A stretch of 17,966 nt of DNA, from the NCBI GenBank assembly GCA_028711355.1, contig JAQTSL010000033.1:1-17966 (forward strand), in the 5' to 3' direction. The position numbers and the translations under genes were made by a program. Below are positions 1-6,643 of this stretch, in pieces. Origin of the DNA: Rhodoferax sp. GTDB taxonomy: Bacteria > Pseudomonadota > Gammaproteobacteria > Burkholderiales > Burkholderiaceae_C. Within the stretch, counting starts at the first letter, position 1. Every line of letters starts with the position of its first letter. Under the pieces are notes generated by a model that saw only the letters and a program-made list of their open reading frames with translations, was not told where the DNA came from and made no database searches.

Positions 1-458
1 GCCAACGCCTGTACCATCTGTAGCGCTTGCGTTGGGTCGAGATGCGCGGGCATGGATATCTGAAAAACGGGAGCCTGTGCCTGGGGCAACAAATGCATTA
101 GGGGCACACAGGCGCCGTGGTCTAGCCCGCGCTCGGCTTGCTGGCTTACCACGAAGCCCGCTTGGGTCAGCAGTTGCGCTGCGGTGGCGGCAATTTCAGG
201 GTGTCCGGCCGCCGGGTAGCGCAGCGCGTAGAGCTCGGCCGGGAAGCCGCCAAAGTCATGCACCGTCGCTGGTTGGACGGTGGTCATGACCTGGACGTCG
301 CGGGTCTGCCAGTGCGCCGAAACCACCAACACCGCTTTGCTGTCAGCCAGACCCGGTCCAATGGATTGAAGCAGCGCACCCAGTTTCCCCGGCTGCGTAG
401 CAAAGGTCGGTGCCCCATGAGAGATGAAGAAGGCCGGTGCGTTCGCGGTGTGTGTCAT
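1..458 (-). CDS. Extradiol ring-cleavage dioxygenase, LigB/DODA (YgiD-like) family, partial
   Basis: This gene begins at the ATG at 458 and is cut by the window edge, leaving about 152 codons of a protein that is usually about 260 residues. My reverse-strand translation gives MTHTANAPAFFISHGAPTF, later VHDFGGFPAELYALRYPAAG and RGLDHGACVPLMHLLPQA, the signature of class III extradiol dioxygenases of the 4,5-DOPA dioxygenase type. Such enzymes open catechol-type rings with a non-haem divalent metal. His14 (SHGAP) and His67 (HDFGG) are the expected N-terminal metal ligands, and the third lies beyond the window. Residue 117 is Cys where related proteins, as I remember them, have Trp (LDHGAW). A single base change (TGG to TGT) would explain it. 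The gene starts 14 bp after the DoxX-like stop on the same strand, so the two were probably one operon. The family is clear but the physiological substrate is not. Confidence 0.88.
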   Translation of the reverse strand, partial: MTHTANAPAFFISHGAPTFATQPGKLGALLQSIGPGLADSKAVLVVSAHWQTRDVQVMTTVQPATVHDFGGFPAELYALRYPAAGHPEIAATAAQLLTQAGFVVSQQAERGLDHGACVPLMHLLPQAQAPVFQISMPAHLDPTQALQMVQAL

Positions 459-472
459 GGTTGTTATTCTGA

Positions 473-778
473 TCAGCGTTGTTGACGGTTATCCAGGCTC
501 CAGCCACCCGCGCCGTGCGCCGCCAGAACCAGCAAGCCGCCAACCACCGCCACATTCTTGAAGAACATCAACTGTTGCACAAACGCCTGGTCAGCAGCCA
601 CGCCCCAGTAATTATGAAAGAAGATGCTGGCCAGCAAGGTAAACGCGGCCAGTACCAACGCGGCGATGCGCGTACCAAACCCGACCAACAGCGCCAGGCT
701 ACCGACGATTTCCACCGTCAGCGCCAACACCGCTGCCAACGAGGGCAGTGGCAAGCCGACCGAAGAAATGTAGCCCAC
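473..778 (-). pseudogene. DoxX family membrane protein, 5'-truncated
   Basis: The 101-residue reading frame (GTG at 778) matches the middle and C-terminus of DoxX/YphA-type membrane proteins: GYISSVGLPLPSLAAVL, LLVGFGTRIAALVLAAFTLL, FFHNYWGVAADQ, QQLMFFKNVAVVGGLLVLAA. At least three hydrophobic segments are visible. Full-length relatives are about 135-140 residues, with an extra N-terminal helix of the type LxGRxLLAxLFLxAGxxK before the GYI segment. That helix is absent. Extending upstream from 778 in frame gives three unrelated codons and then a TAG. The sequence beyond 779 belongs instead to a LysR gene on the other strand. The gene therefore lost its start, its first helix and its promoter. 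DoxX proteins are often found beside dioxygenase or oxidoreductase genes, as here. I call it a pseudogene, although translation from the GTG cannot be excluded. Confidence 0.75.
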
Positions 779-779
779 C

Positions 780-1583
780 GTTTCCCGCTACGTGGTGGAG
801 CTGGAAAAACGCCTGGCGGTGCGGCTGCTGCAGCGCACCACGCGCCGGTTGTCACTGACCGAAGAAGGGCAGCTTTTTTATGCCCGCAGCAAAGAGCTAC
901 TGGCTGAATTGTCAGAAGCCGAGGACGAAATCACCTCGCGCAACGCTGCGGCCAGCGGTTTGCTGCGCATCAACGCACCGTTTACCTTTGGCGTGCTGCA
1001 TTTGGCGCCACTGTGGGGGGAATTCTTGCAGCAGCAGCCCAAGGTTCAATTGGACGTGACGCTGGCCGATCGACTGGTTGATCTGGTCGAAGAAGGCTAC
1101 GACGTGGCGATCCGCATTGCCGCACTGGGCAATTCGACCTTGGTGAGCACACGCTTGGCGACCACGCGCCTGGTACTGTGCGCCGCGCCACCGTACCTTC
1201 AGCGGCACGGCGCACCGACGCACCCGAGTCAACTGACCGGGCACGCGGTGATTTCGTACAGCTACTTTTCCACGCGGGATGAGTGGCACTTTCAGGGTCC
1301 GCACGGGCCGGTCAGTGTCAAGACTCAGCCGTGTTTTCACACCAACAACGGCGACACCTGCCGGGCCGCGGCACTGGCCGGGCAGGGCATTATTTTGCAA
1401 CCGAGTTTTTTGGTCGGTGCCGATCTGGCCAGCGGTGCACTGGTGGAACTGATGCCCGAATGGAGTGCCGACGAGTTTGGCATTTATGCGGTGTATCCGA
1501 CCCGGCAACACGTCTCGCCCAAAGTGCGCTTGCTGATTGCGTTCCTGAAAGAGCATTTTGCGCAATCCGGCGCCCGCTGGTAG
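780..1583 (+). pseudogene. LysR-family transcriptional regulator, 5'-truncated
   Basis: The frame reads VSRYVVELEKRLAVRLLQ, then TRRLSLTEEG, then a complete LysR effector-binding domain (LLRINAPFTFGVLHLAPL, DLVEEGYDVAIRI, LAGQGIILQPSF) to the stop at 1581-1583. The nominal start is GTG at 792, giving 263 residues, but homology begins earlier, at about the Val codon at 780-782. A TAG at 771-773 closes the frame upstream. LysR proteins of this CrgA-like group are about 300 residues, and roughly the first 35 are missing. The loss covers the first two helices of the winged helix-turn-helix and part of the recognition helix, so the product should not bind DNA normally. The break coincides with the break in the facing DoxX gene. 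Before the deletion it probably regulated the divergent doxX-dioxygenase pair, as divergent LysR genes often do. Confidence 0.78.
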
Positions 1584-1608
1584 GCGTAAACGCACTTTAG
1601 TACGACCC

Positions 1609-1664
1609 GCTGAATTGGGGTCAGAGCCGTTCCGCTGCGCGGCCGGATATGACCCCAATTCAGC
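1609..1664. repeat. Inverted repeat with perfect 15-bp arms (REP-like element or terminator)
   Basis: The left arm gctgaattggggtca (1609-1623) and the right arm tgaccccaattcagc (1650-1664) are perfect reverse complements around a GC-rich 26-bp spacer. The spacer itself contains a small ccgc/gcgg hairpin. The element lies between the LysR remnant (ends 1583) and the end of mfd (1694), which converge, so it could stop transcription from both sides, though no T-run is present. From memory, gaattggggtcagag-type sequences recur in proteobacterial genomes near REP-associated (Y1) transposases; no transposase is in this window. The inverted repeat itself is certain and its origin is inferred. Confidence 0.7.
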
Positions 1665-1693
1665 TACCGCTCGGGCACCAAATGGCTGCTGCT

Positions 1694-4600
1694 TCACATT
1701 AAATTTCGTAGCACGTCACGCACCATCTGCGAGCGTTCGCGGGCTTCTGGCAAGGCACGTTCGATGCGCAGTTTTTCATTGCCAGCCAGTTTGATGTGCT
1801 TGTTTTTCTGAATCAGGGCAATGATTTTCATGGCGTCAATCGGCGGATTTTTCTTGAAGGTGATCGTGATCACGCCCGGTGCGGCATCGACCTTGGTGAC
1901 GCCGTAGGGTTCGCTTAAAACCCGCAGGCGGTGCGTGTCAACCAACGTTTGCGCCTGCGCGGGCAGTTTGCCAAAGCGGTCGATCAGCTCTTCCATCAAC
2001 CGGTTGATGGCATCGGTGGTTTTGGCCGTGGCAAGCTTTTTGTAAAAGCTCAGGCGCAGGTGCACATCACCACAAAAGTCGTCAGGCAGCAGGGCGGGGG
2101 AGTGCAAGTTGATCTCGGTGGCGGCGTGCAGCGGCGCCATCAAATCGGGTTCGTGTCCGGCCTTGAGGCTGCGCACCGCCTCTGCCAGCATTTCGTTGTA
2201 GAGCTGAAAGCCCACCTCCATCATGTTGCCGCTCTGGTTGTCGCCCAGCACTTCGCCGGCGCCGCGAATTTCCAGGTCATGCATGGCCAGATAAAAGCCG
2301 CTGCCCAGTTCTTCCATGCTCTGAATGGCGTCCAACCGCTGCTGCGCGTGCTTGGTCAGGCCTTCCAGGTCTGGCACCAGTAAATAGGCGTAGGCCTGGT
2401 GGTGGCTGCGCCCGACGCGGCCGCGCAACTGGTGCAGTTGCGCCAGGCCAAACTTGTCGGCGCGGCTCATGACGATGGTGTTGGCGCTGGGCACGTCAAT
2501 GCCGGTTTCGATGATGGTCGAGCACAGCAGAAGATTGCTGCGCTGGGCCACAAAGTCGCGCATCACGCTCTCAAGTTGTCGCTCGGGCATCTGGCCGTGC
2601 GCCACCGCGATGTGCGCTTCGGGCAGCAGTTCTTCCAGCTTGGCTCGGCGGTTTTCAATGGTCTCCACCTCGTTGTGTAAAAAATAGACCTGCCCGCCGC
2701 GCTTTAATTCCCGCAGCACCGCTTCTCGGATCACGCCGTTGTTTTCAGAGCGCACAAAGGTTTTGATCGCCAGGCGGCGTTGCGGCGCGGTGGCGATCAC
2801 AGAGAGATCCCGCAGGCCTTCGAGGGCCATGCCCAGCGTGCGCGGGATCGGGGTGGCCGTGAGTGTCAGCACATCGACTTCGGCGCGCAGCGCCTTCATG
2901 GCCTCTTTGTGGCGCACACCAAAGCGGTGTTCCTCGTCGATGATCAACAGCCCCAGGTTTTTGAACTCGGTTTTTTGGCTCAGCAGTTTGTGCGTGCCGA
3001 CCACGATATCGACACTGCCGTCGTGCAGGCCTTTGAGCGCGGCACTGATTTCCTTGCCCGATCGAAAGCGGCTCATTTCGGCCACCTTGACCGGCCACTT
3101 GGCAAAGCGGTCGATCAGCGTCTGGTAATGCTGCTCGGCCAGCAGCGTGGTGGGCGCCAAAAACGCCACTTGGCGCCCACCCAGCACCGCCACAAAGGCA
3201 GCGCGCAACGCCACTTCGGTCTTGCCAAAGCCGACGTCGCCGCAGACCAACCGGTCCATCGGGCGCGGACTGATCATGTCCTGAATCACGGCGTGGATCG
3301 CCGCCGACTGGTCGGGCGTTTCCTCAAAACCAAAGTCTTTGGCAAAGGCCTCGTAGTCACCGGCGCTGTAGCGAAAGGCGTGGCCTTCGCGCACGGCGCG
3401 CCGGGCGTAAATATTGAGCAGCTCGGCGGCGGTGTCGCGCACCTGCTCGGCCGCCTTGCGCTTGGCCTTTTCCCATTGGCCACTGCCCAAGCGGTGCAGC
3501 GGGGCTTCTTCAGGGCTGACGCCGGTGTAGCGGCTGATCAGATGCAACTGACTGACCGGCACGTAGAGCGTGGCCTGATCTGCATATTTCAGGTGAAGAA
3601 ACTCTTGTATTTCATTGTCACCATTCGATAATTTGTTGCCAAGATCGAGCTTGACCAAGCCCTGGTAGCGGCCAATGCCGTGCGCGCTGTGCACCACCGG
3701 GTCGCCCAGCTTAAGCTCGGCCAGGTCTTTGATCAGTGCCTCGACGTCGCTGGTAGCCTCTTGTTTTTTGCGCCGACGCAGCGTCGGGCTGGCAGCAAAC
3801 AGCTCGGTTTCGGTGATCAGGTCGATGCCCGCCTCGAGCCAGGCAAAGCCCTGCGCCAGGCTGGCGGTGGCGATGCCGATTGGCTCAAAGCTGGCCTGAA
3901 ACGCTTGCAAGCTGTCGAACGCGGGCGGATCAAACTGGCTGCTGCGCAAGAAGTCAAGCAAACTGGCGCGCCGGCCGTCGCTGTCGGCGAGCACCAGAAT
4001 GCGCTGCCGGGTATTGCGGGCGTGGCGCTTAAGCCCAGCCAGCGGGTCTTCGGCACCGCGCACCACGGTCATGGGGGGCAGGGTTTCAAATTCATGGTAG
4101 GGGCTGGTGGTGGAAGATGGATCCCGGATCAGGTTCGGGATGACATCCCCGCGCGGGGCCGCCGCCTGGGGTGGCCGCAGCGCCAACTGGGCATGCTGTT
4201 TGACGCGTGTGTAAAACTGCTCGACGCCTAAAAACAGCGCGTCAGGCGGCAGCACCGGGTGCTCCGGCACACCCTGCACCAGCCGGTAGCGGTCACGCGT
4301 GTCTTGCCAGAAGTGGCAGAGCACCGGTTCCAGGTCACCGTGCAGCACCACCGTGGCCGCGTCACCCAGATAGTCAAACACGGTGGCAGTGGCGTCAAAA
4401 AACAACGGCAGGTAGTACTCGATGCCCGCGGTGGCCACACCCGCCCCGATGTCTTTGTAGATCCGGCTGCGCGTCGGGTCGCCCTCGAGCAACTCGCGCC
4501 AGCGGCTACGAAAGCGCGTTTGCGCCGCTTCGTCCATCGGAAACTCACGCCCGGGCAGCAGGCGCACCTCGGGCACCGGGTATAGGCTACGCTGGCTGTC

Positions 4601-5200
4601 GGGGTCAAAGCTGCGGATCGAATCAATCTCGTCGTCAAACAAATCGATCCGGTACGGCATTGGGCTGCCCATCGGAAACAGGTCAATCAGGCCGCCGCGC
4701 ACCGCGTATTCACCGGGGCTGACCACTTGGGTGACATGGTTGTAGCCCGCCAGCGTGAGCTGCGCCTTGAGCTTGGCGTCGTTGAGCTTTTGCTTGACCT
4801 TGAAGTGAAACGTGGTACCGGCCAGAAAACTCGGTGGCGCCAGCCGGTACAGCGCGGTAGTAGCGGGTACCAGCACCACGTCGGCACCGGTGTCTTGGTC
4901 GTGCTGGCTGATGCGCCACAGCGTGGCCAGCCGTTCGCTGATCAGGTCCTGGTGCGGTGAAAAAGTGTCGTAGGGCAGGGTTTCCCAGTCCGGGAACAGC
5001 ACGCAGCGCAGCTCGGGGGCAAAGAAAGTCAACTCGTCCTGCAAGCGCTGGGCGTCCAGCGCGTCGGCGGTAACGATCGCGGTGACCCGACCTGCGGCTT
5101 TGTCGCGCGTGGCCAGGCGCGCCAGCAGTAGCGCGTCGGCCGAACCGGGCGGCTGGGGCAGCGTGTAACGTTGGCCGGGGGTGAGTTTGGGTAAGTTCAT
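1694..5200 (-). CDS. mfd: Transcription-repair coupling factor Mfd
   Basis: This 1168-residue protein (E. coli Mfd has 1148) displaces RNA polymerase stalled at DNA lesions and recruits UvrA for nucleotide excision repair. Visible in order are a UvrB-like N-terminal module, an RNA-polymerase-interacting region (VVHSAHGIGRYQGL near residue 504, then LKYADQATLYVPVSQLHL) and the ATPase/translocase. The translocase shows Walker A GDVGFGKTE (Lys about 660), DEEH (755-758), TATPIPRTLGMALEGLRDLS and motif VI QLHQLRGRVGRS. A C-terminal domain with LRLSFYKKLA follows. I start at the ATG at 5200 (MNLPKLTPGQRYTL) because this matches the N-terminus usual in the family. An in-frame ATG at 5230 would add ten residues, and longer extensions would run through ispD. 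A repeat-derived peptide, VIPNLIRDP, lies at residues 353-361. Divergent from ispD. Confidence 0.97.
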   Translation of the reverse strand: MNLPKLTPGQRYTLPQPPGSADALLLARLATRDKAAGRVTAIVTADALDAQRLQDELTFFAPELRCVLFPDWETLPYDTFSPHQDLISERLATLWRISQHDQDTGADVVLVPATTALYRLAPPSFLAGTTFHFKVKQKLNDAKLKAQLTLAGYNHVTQVVSPGEYAVRGGLIDLFPMGSPMPYRIDLFDDEIDSIRSFDPDSQRSLYPVPEVRLLPGREFPMDEAAQTRFRSRWRELLEGDPTRSRIYKDIGAGVATAGIEYYLPLFFDATATVFDYLGDAATVVLHGDLEPVLCHFWQDTRDRYRLVQGVPEHPVLPPDALFLGVEQFYTRVKQHAQLALRPPQAAAPRGDVIPNLIRDPSSTTSPYHEFETLPPMTVVRGAEDPLAGLKRHARNTRQRILVLADSDGRRASLLDFLRSSQFDPPAFDSLQAFQASFEPIGIATASLAQGFAWLEAGIDLITETELFAASPTLRRRKKQEATSDVEALIKDLAELKLGDPVVHSAHGIGRYQGLVKLDLGNKLSNGDNEIQEFLHLKYADQATLYVPVSQLHLISRYTGVSPEEAPLHRLGSGQWEKAKRKAAEQVRDTAAELLNIYARRAVREGHAFRYSAGDYEAFAKDFGFEETPDQSAAIHAVIQDMISPRPMDRLVCGDVGFGKTEVALRAAFVAVLGGRQVAFLAPTTLLAEQHYQTLIDRFAKWPVKVAEMSRFRSGKEISAALKGLHDGSVDIVVGTHKLLSQKTEFKNLGLLIIDEEHRFGVRHKEAMKALRAEVDVLTLTATPIPRTLGMALEGLRDLSVIATAPQRRLAIKTFVRSENNGVIREAVLRELKRGGQVYFLHNEVETIENRRAKLEELLPEAHIAVAHGQMPERQLESVMRDFVAQRSNLLLCSTIIETGIDVPSANTIVMSRADKFGLAQLHQLRGRVGRSHHQAYAYLLVPDLEGLTKHAQQRLDAIQSMEELGSGFYLAMHDLEIRGAGEVLGDNQSGNMMEVGFQLYNEMLAEAVRSLKAGHEPDLMAPLHAATEINLHSPALLPDDFCGDVHLRLSFYKKLATAKTTDAINRLMEELIDRFGKLPAQAQTLVDTHRLRVLSEPYGVTKVDAAPGVITITFKKNPPIDAMKIIALIQKNKHIKLAGNEKLRIERALPEARERSQMVRDVLRNLM
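4118..4144 (-). repeat. Palindromic repeat element embedded in frame in mfd
   Basis: On the minus strand this 27-bp stretch opens gtcatcccg and closes ccgggatcca, with atcccg/cgggat arms around a 9-bp loop. Read in the mfd frame it encodes VIPNLIRDP at residues 353-361, followed by a low-complexity SSTTSPY tail. It resembles the intergenic element at 5999-6027: both begin gtcat, carry facing ccg-type arms and end atcca. The site corresponds roughly to the linker after the UvrB-like module, where extra residues may be tolerated. It looks like a mobile or dispersed palindrome that entered the gene without breaking the frame, comparable in principle to Rickettsia palindromic elements. Confidence 0.55.
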
Positions 5201-5211
5201 GCGGGCCAGGG

Positions 5212-5221
5212 ATTCTAGAAT
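5212..5221. promoter_or_regulatory. Symmetric -10-like palindrome in the mfd/ispD intergenic space
   Basis: The perfect palindrome attctagaat lies in the 33 bp between the divergent starts of mfd (5200) and ispD (5234). It reads TAGAAT, one base from the sigma-70 -10 consensus, on both strands. In each direction it would place a transcription start only a few bases from the start codon, giving a very short or absent leader. I see no good -35 at normal spacing on either strand, so promoter activity is a hypothesis. Confidence 0.35.
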
Positions 5222-5233
5222 GCGGCGCATACC

Positions 5234-5968
5234 ATGACCGAACTCACCGAACTCACCGACATCACCCTGGCCGCCACTGCCACGCCGCGCTGCTGGGCGC
5301 TGATTCCCTGCGCGGGCACCGGCTCGCGCGCTGGGGCGGCTGGCCCCAAGCAATACCAACTGATGGTCGGTCAGCCGATGGTGACGCACACGTTGGCCGC
5401 TTTTGCTGAGGTGGCGCGGATTGACCAGACACTGGTGGTAGTGTCGCCACAAGACACCTTTTTCCAGTCTACACAGGCACAAAATGCTTCTTTTATAGTA
5501 GCTGCTTGCGGAGGTTCCACAAGGGCTGAAAGCGTTTTTAATGGTCTCAATGTGCTACTGGCTGAAGGTGCCGCGGCGAGAGACTGGGTACTGGTGCATG
5601 ACGCAGCGCGCTGCCTGATCACCTCGCTCCAGATCAACCAGTTGCTGGATGCCTGCCTGGATGACGACGTCGGCGGTTTACTCGCCTTACCGCTGCCTGA
5701 TACGCTGAAGGTTGCCGTGACTGGCCGCGTGGGTGCAACCTTGCCACGCGCCGACAAATGGCTGGCGCAGACGCCGCAGATGTTTCGCATCGGCAGCTTG
5801 ATCGAGGCGCTGGAACTGGCGGGCGACGCCGTCACCGACGAATCAAGCGCGATCGAGGCGATCGGGCTATCACCCAAGCTGGTGCCCGGCAGCGCGCAAA
5901 ACTTCAAGGTCACGTACCCGCAAGATTTTGAACTGGCGCAGGCGGTGTTGCAGAGTCGTCAGGTCTGA
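5234..5968 (+). CDS. ispD: 2-C-methyl-D-erythritol 4-phosphate cytidylyltransferase IspD
   Basis: The enzyme transfers CMP from CTP to methylerythritol 4-phosphate in the MEP route to isoprenoids. The 244-residue product (E. coli IspD has 236) shows the nucleotide-binding loop CAGTGSR (residues 26-32), PKQY (38-41), VHDAAR (121-126), TPQMFRIGSL and a late VTDESSAIEAIG-type segment before NFKVTYPQDFELA. The residue after VHDAAR is Cys rather than the common Pro. The first codons contain a repeated 9-mer (accgaactc twice, then accgacatc), giving MTELTELTDIT, so the true start might lie slightly downstream; no strong ribosome-binding site decides this. It is followed on the same strand by ispF and is divergent from mfd. 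Confidence 0.96.
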   Translation: MTELTELTDITLAATATPRCWALIPCAGTGSRAGAAGPKQYQLMVGQPMVTHTLAAFAEVARIDQTLVVVSPQDTFFQSTQAQNASFIVAACGGSTRAESVFNGLNVLLAEGAAARDWVLVHDAARCLITSLQINQLLDACLDDDVGGLLALPLPDTLKVAVTGRVGATLPRADKWLAQTPQMFRIGSLIEALELAGDAVTDESSAIEAIGLSPKLVPGSAQNFKVTYPQDFELAQAVLQSRQV

Positions 5969-5998
5969 TGGACGCCTATTAACGTAAATGAACAGGTT

Positions 5999-6027
5999 GT
6001 CATACCGGGCTACGACCCGGTATCCAG
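5999..6027. repeat. Intergenic palindromic repeat element
   Basis: The sequence gtcataccgggctacgaccc and the following ggtatccag form a hairpin with perfect 8-bp arms (6002-6009 and 6016-6023) and a 6-nt loop. It lies in the 158-bp gap between ispD and ispF and lacks a T-run, so it does not look like an intrinsic terminator. It is related to the 27-bp element inside mfd. I see no other clear feature in the rest of this gap apart from the ispF ribosome-binding site. Confidence 0.6.
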
Positions 6028-6126
6028 TGAATCCGAACTGCTAGTTTGCGGGTCGTGGACCGCTTGTGACAGCTCTCTTTCATGCTTTGAGGTGGCTTAG
6101 CTGCCATGGTTGTTAGGAGAATGGAC

Positions 6127-6606
6127 TTGAATTTCAGAATTGGTGAAGGTTGGGACATTCATGCGCTGGTGCCCGGGCGCAAGTTGCTGCTGGGCGGTGT
6201 TGCGGTGCCGTTTGATCTGGGTTTGCAGGGGCATTCAGACGCCGACGCGCTGCTGCACGCCATTACCGACGCGCTGCTGGGTGCGGCCGCACTGGGCGAC
6301 ATTGGCACGCATTTTCCGGACACCGACGCGCAGTTCAAGGGTGCCGATTCCAGCGTTTTATTGACGCAGGCGGTACGCCGGGTGCGTGAGCGTGGCTTTG
6401 AGATTGGCAATGTTGATAGCACGGTGGTGGCCCAGGCACCCAAGCTGATGCCACACATCGCCGCGATGCGCGCACGCATTGCCGCCGTGCTGGGCATCGC
6501 TGTGGAGCAGGTCAACGTGAAAGCCAAGACTGCTGAAAAAATGGGGCCGGTTGGCCTTGGGCAAGCCATCGAAGCGCGCGCCGTCGTGCTCTTGACTTGT
6601 GCATAA
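6127..6606 (+). CDS. ispF: 2-C-methyl-D-erythritol 2,4-cyclodiphosphate synthase IspF
   Basis: IspF converts the CDP-ME 2-phosphate made from the IspD product into the cyclodiphosphate, releasing CMP; it works as a zinc-dependent trimer. The product is about 159 residues, normal for the family. The metal-binding Asp and His are in GEGWDIHAL and a further His is in GHSDADALLH. DIGTHFPDTD and the C-terminal KAKTAEKMGPVG are also present. The start is uncertain. The Shine-Dalgarno AGGAG at 6115-6119 is 7 nt from the TTG at 6127, which gives MNFRIGEGWD, the usual N-terminus as I know it. It is only 1 nt from the ATG at 6121 (MDLNFRIG). I prefer the TTG. Downstream of ispD, probably co-transcribed, with the palindromic repeat between them. 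Confidence 0.95.
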   Translation: MNFRIGEGWDIHALVPGRKLLLGGVAVPFDLGLQGHSDADALLHAITDALLGAAALGDIGTHFPDTDAQFKGADSSVLLTQAVRRVRERGFEIGNVDSTVVAQAPKLMPHIAAMRARIAAVLGIAVEQVNVKAKTAEKMGPVGLGQAIEARAVVLLTCA

Positions 6607-6641
6607 AAAAGCACGCCAGCCCTTTGCCAGCAAGCGCAAAG
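6605..6641 (-). terminator. Possible weak terminator after the CoA-transferase gene
   Basis: On the minus strand, just past the stop at 6644, a 6-bp stem (ctttgc/gcaaag, 6636-6641 and 6622-6627) is followed about 11 nt later by a run of six T (6605-6610). The stem is short and the T-run is not adjacent, so the call is tentative. The element lies between convergent ispF and the CoA-transferase gene. Confidence 0.25.
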
Positions 6642-6643
6642 AG

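Noticed and set aside
912..1697. Long open frame of 261 codons on the minus strand opposite the LysR gene
   Set aside because: Its translation is rich in Arg, Gln and Pro with no recognisable motif, and it is antisense to clear LysR coding sequence in a high-GC genome, where shadow frames are common.
2780..3631. 283-codon plus-strand frame inside mfd
   Set aside because: It is antisense to highly conserved Mfd motifs (Walker A, DEEH, RID region) and has no recognisable domain.
5201..5482. mfd extended upstream to 5482
   Set aside because: The added residues would overlap ispD on the opposite strand and do not resemble Mfd. The conserved N-terminus begins at the ATG at 5200.
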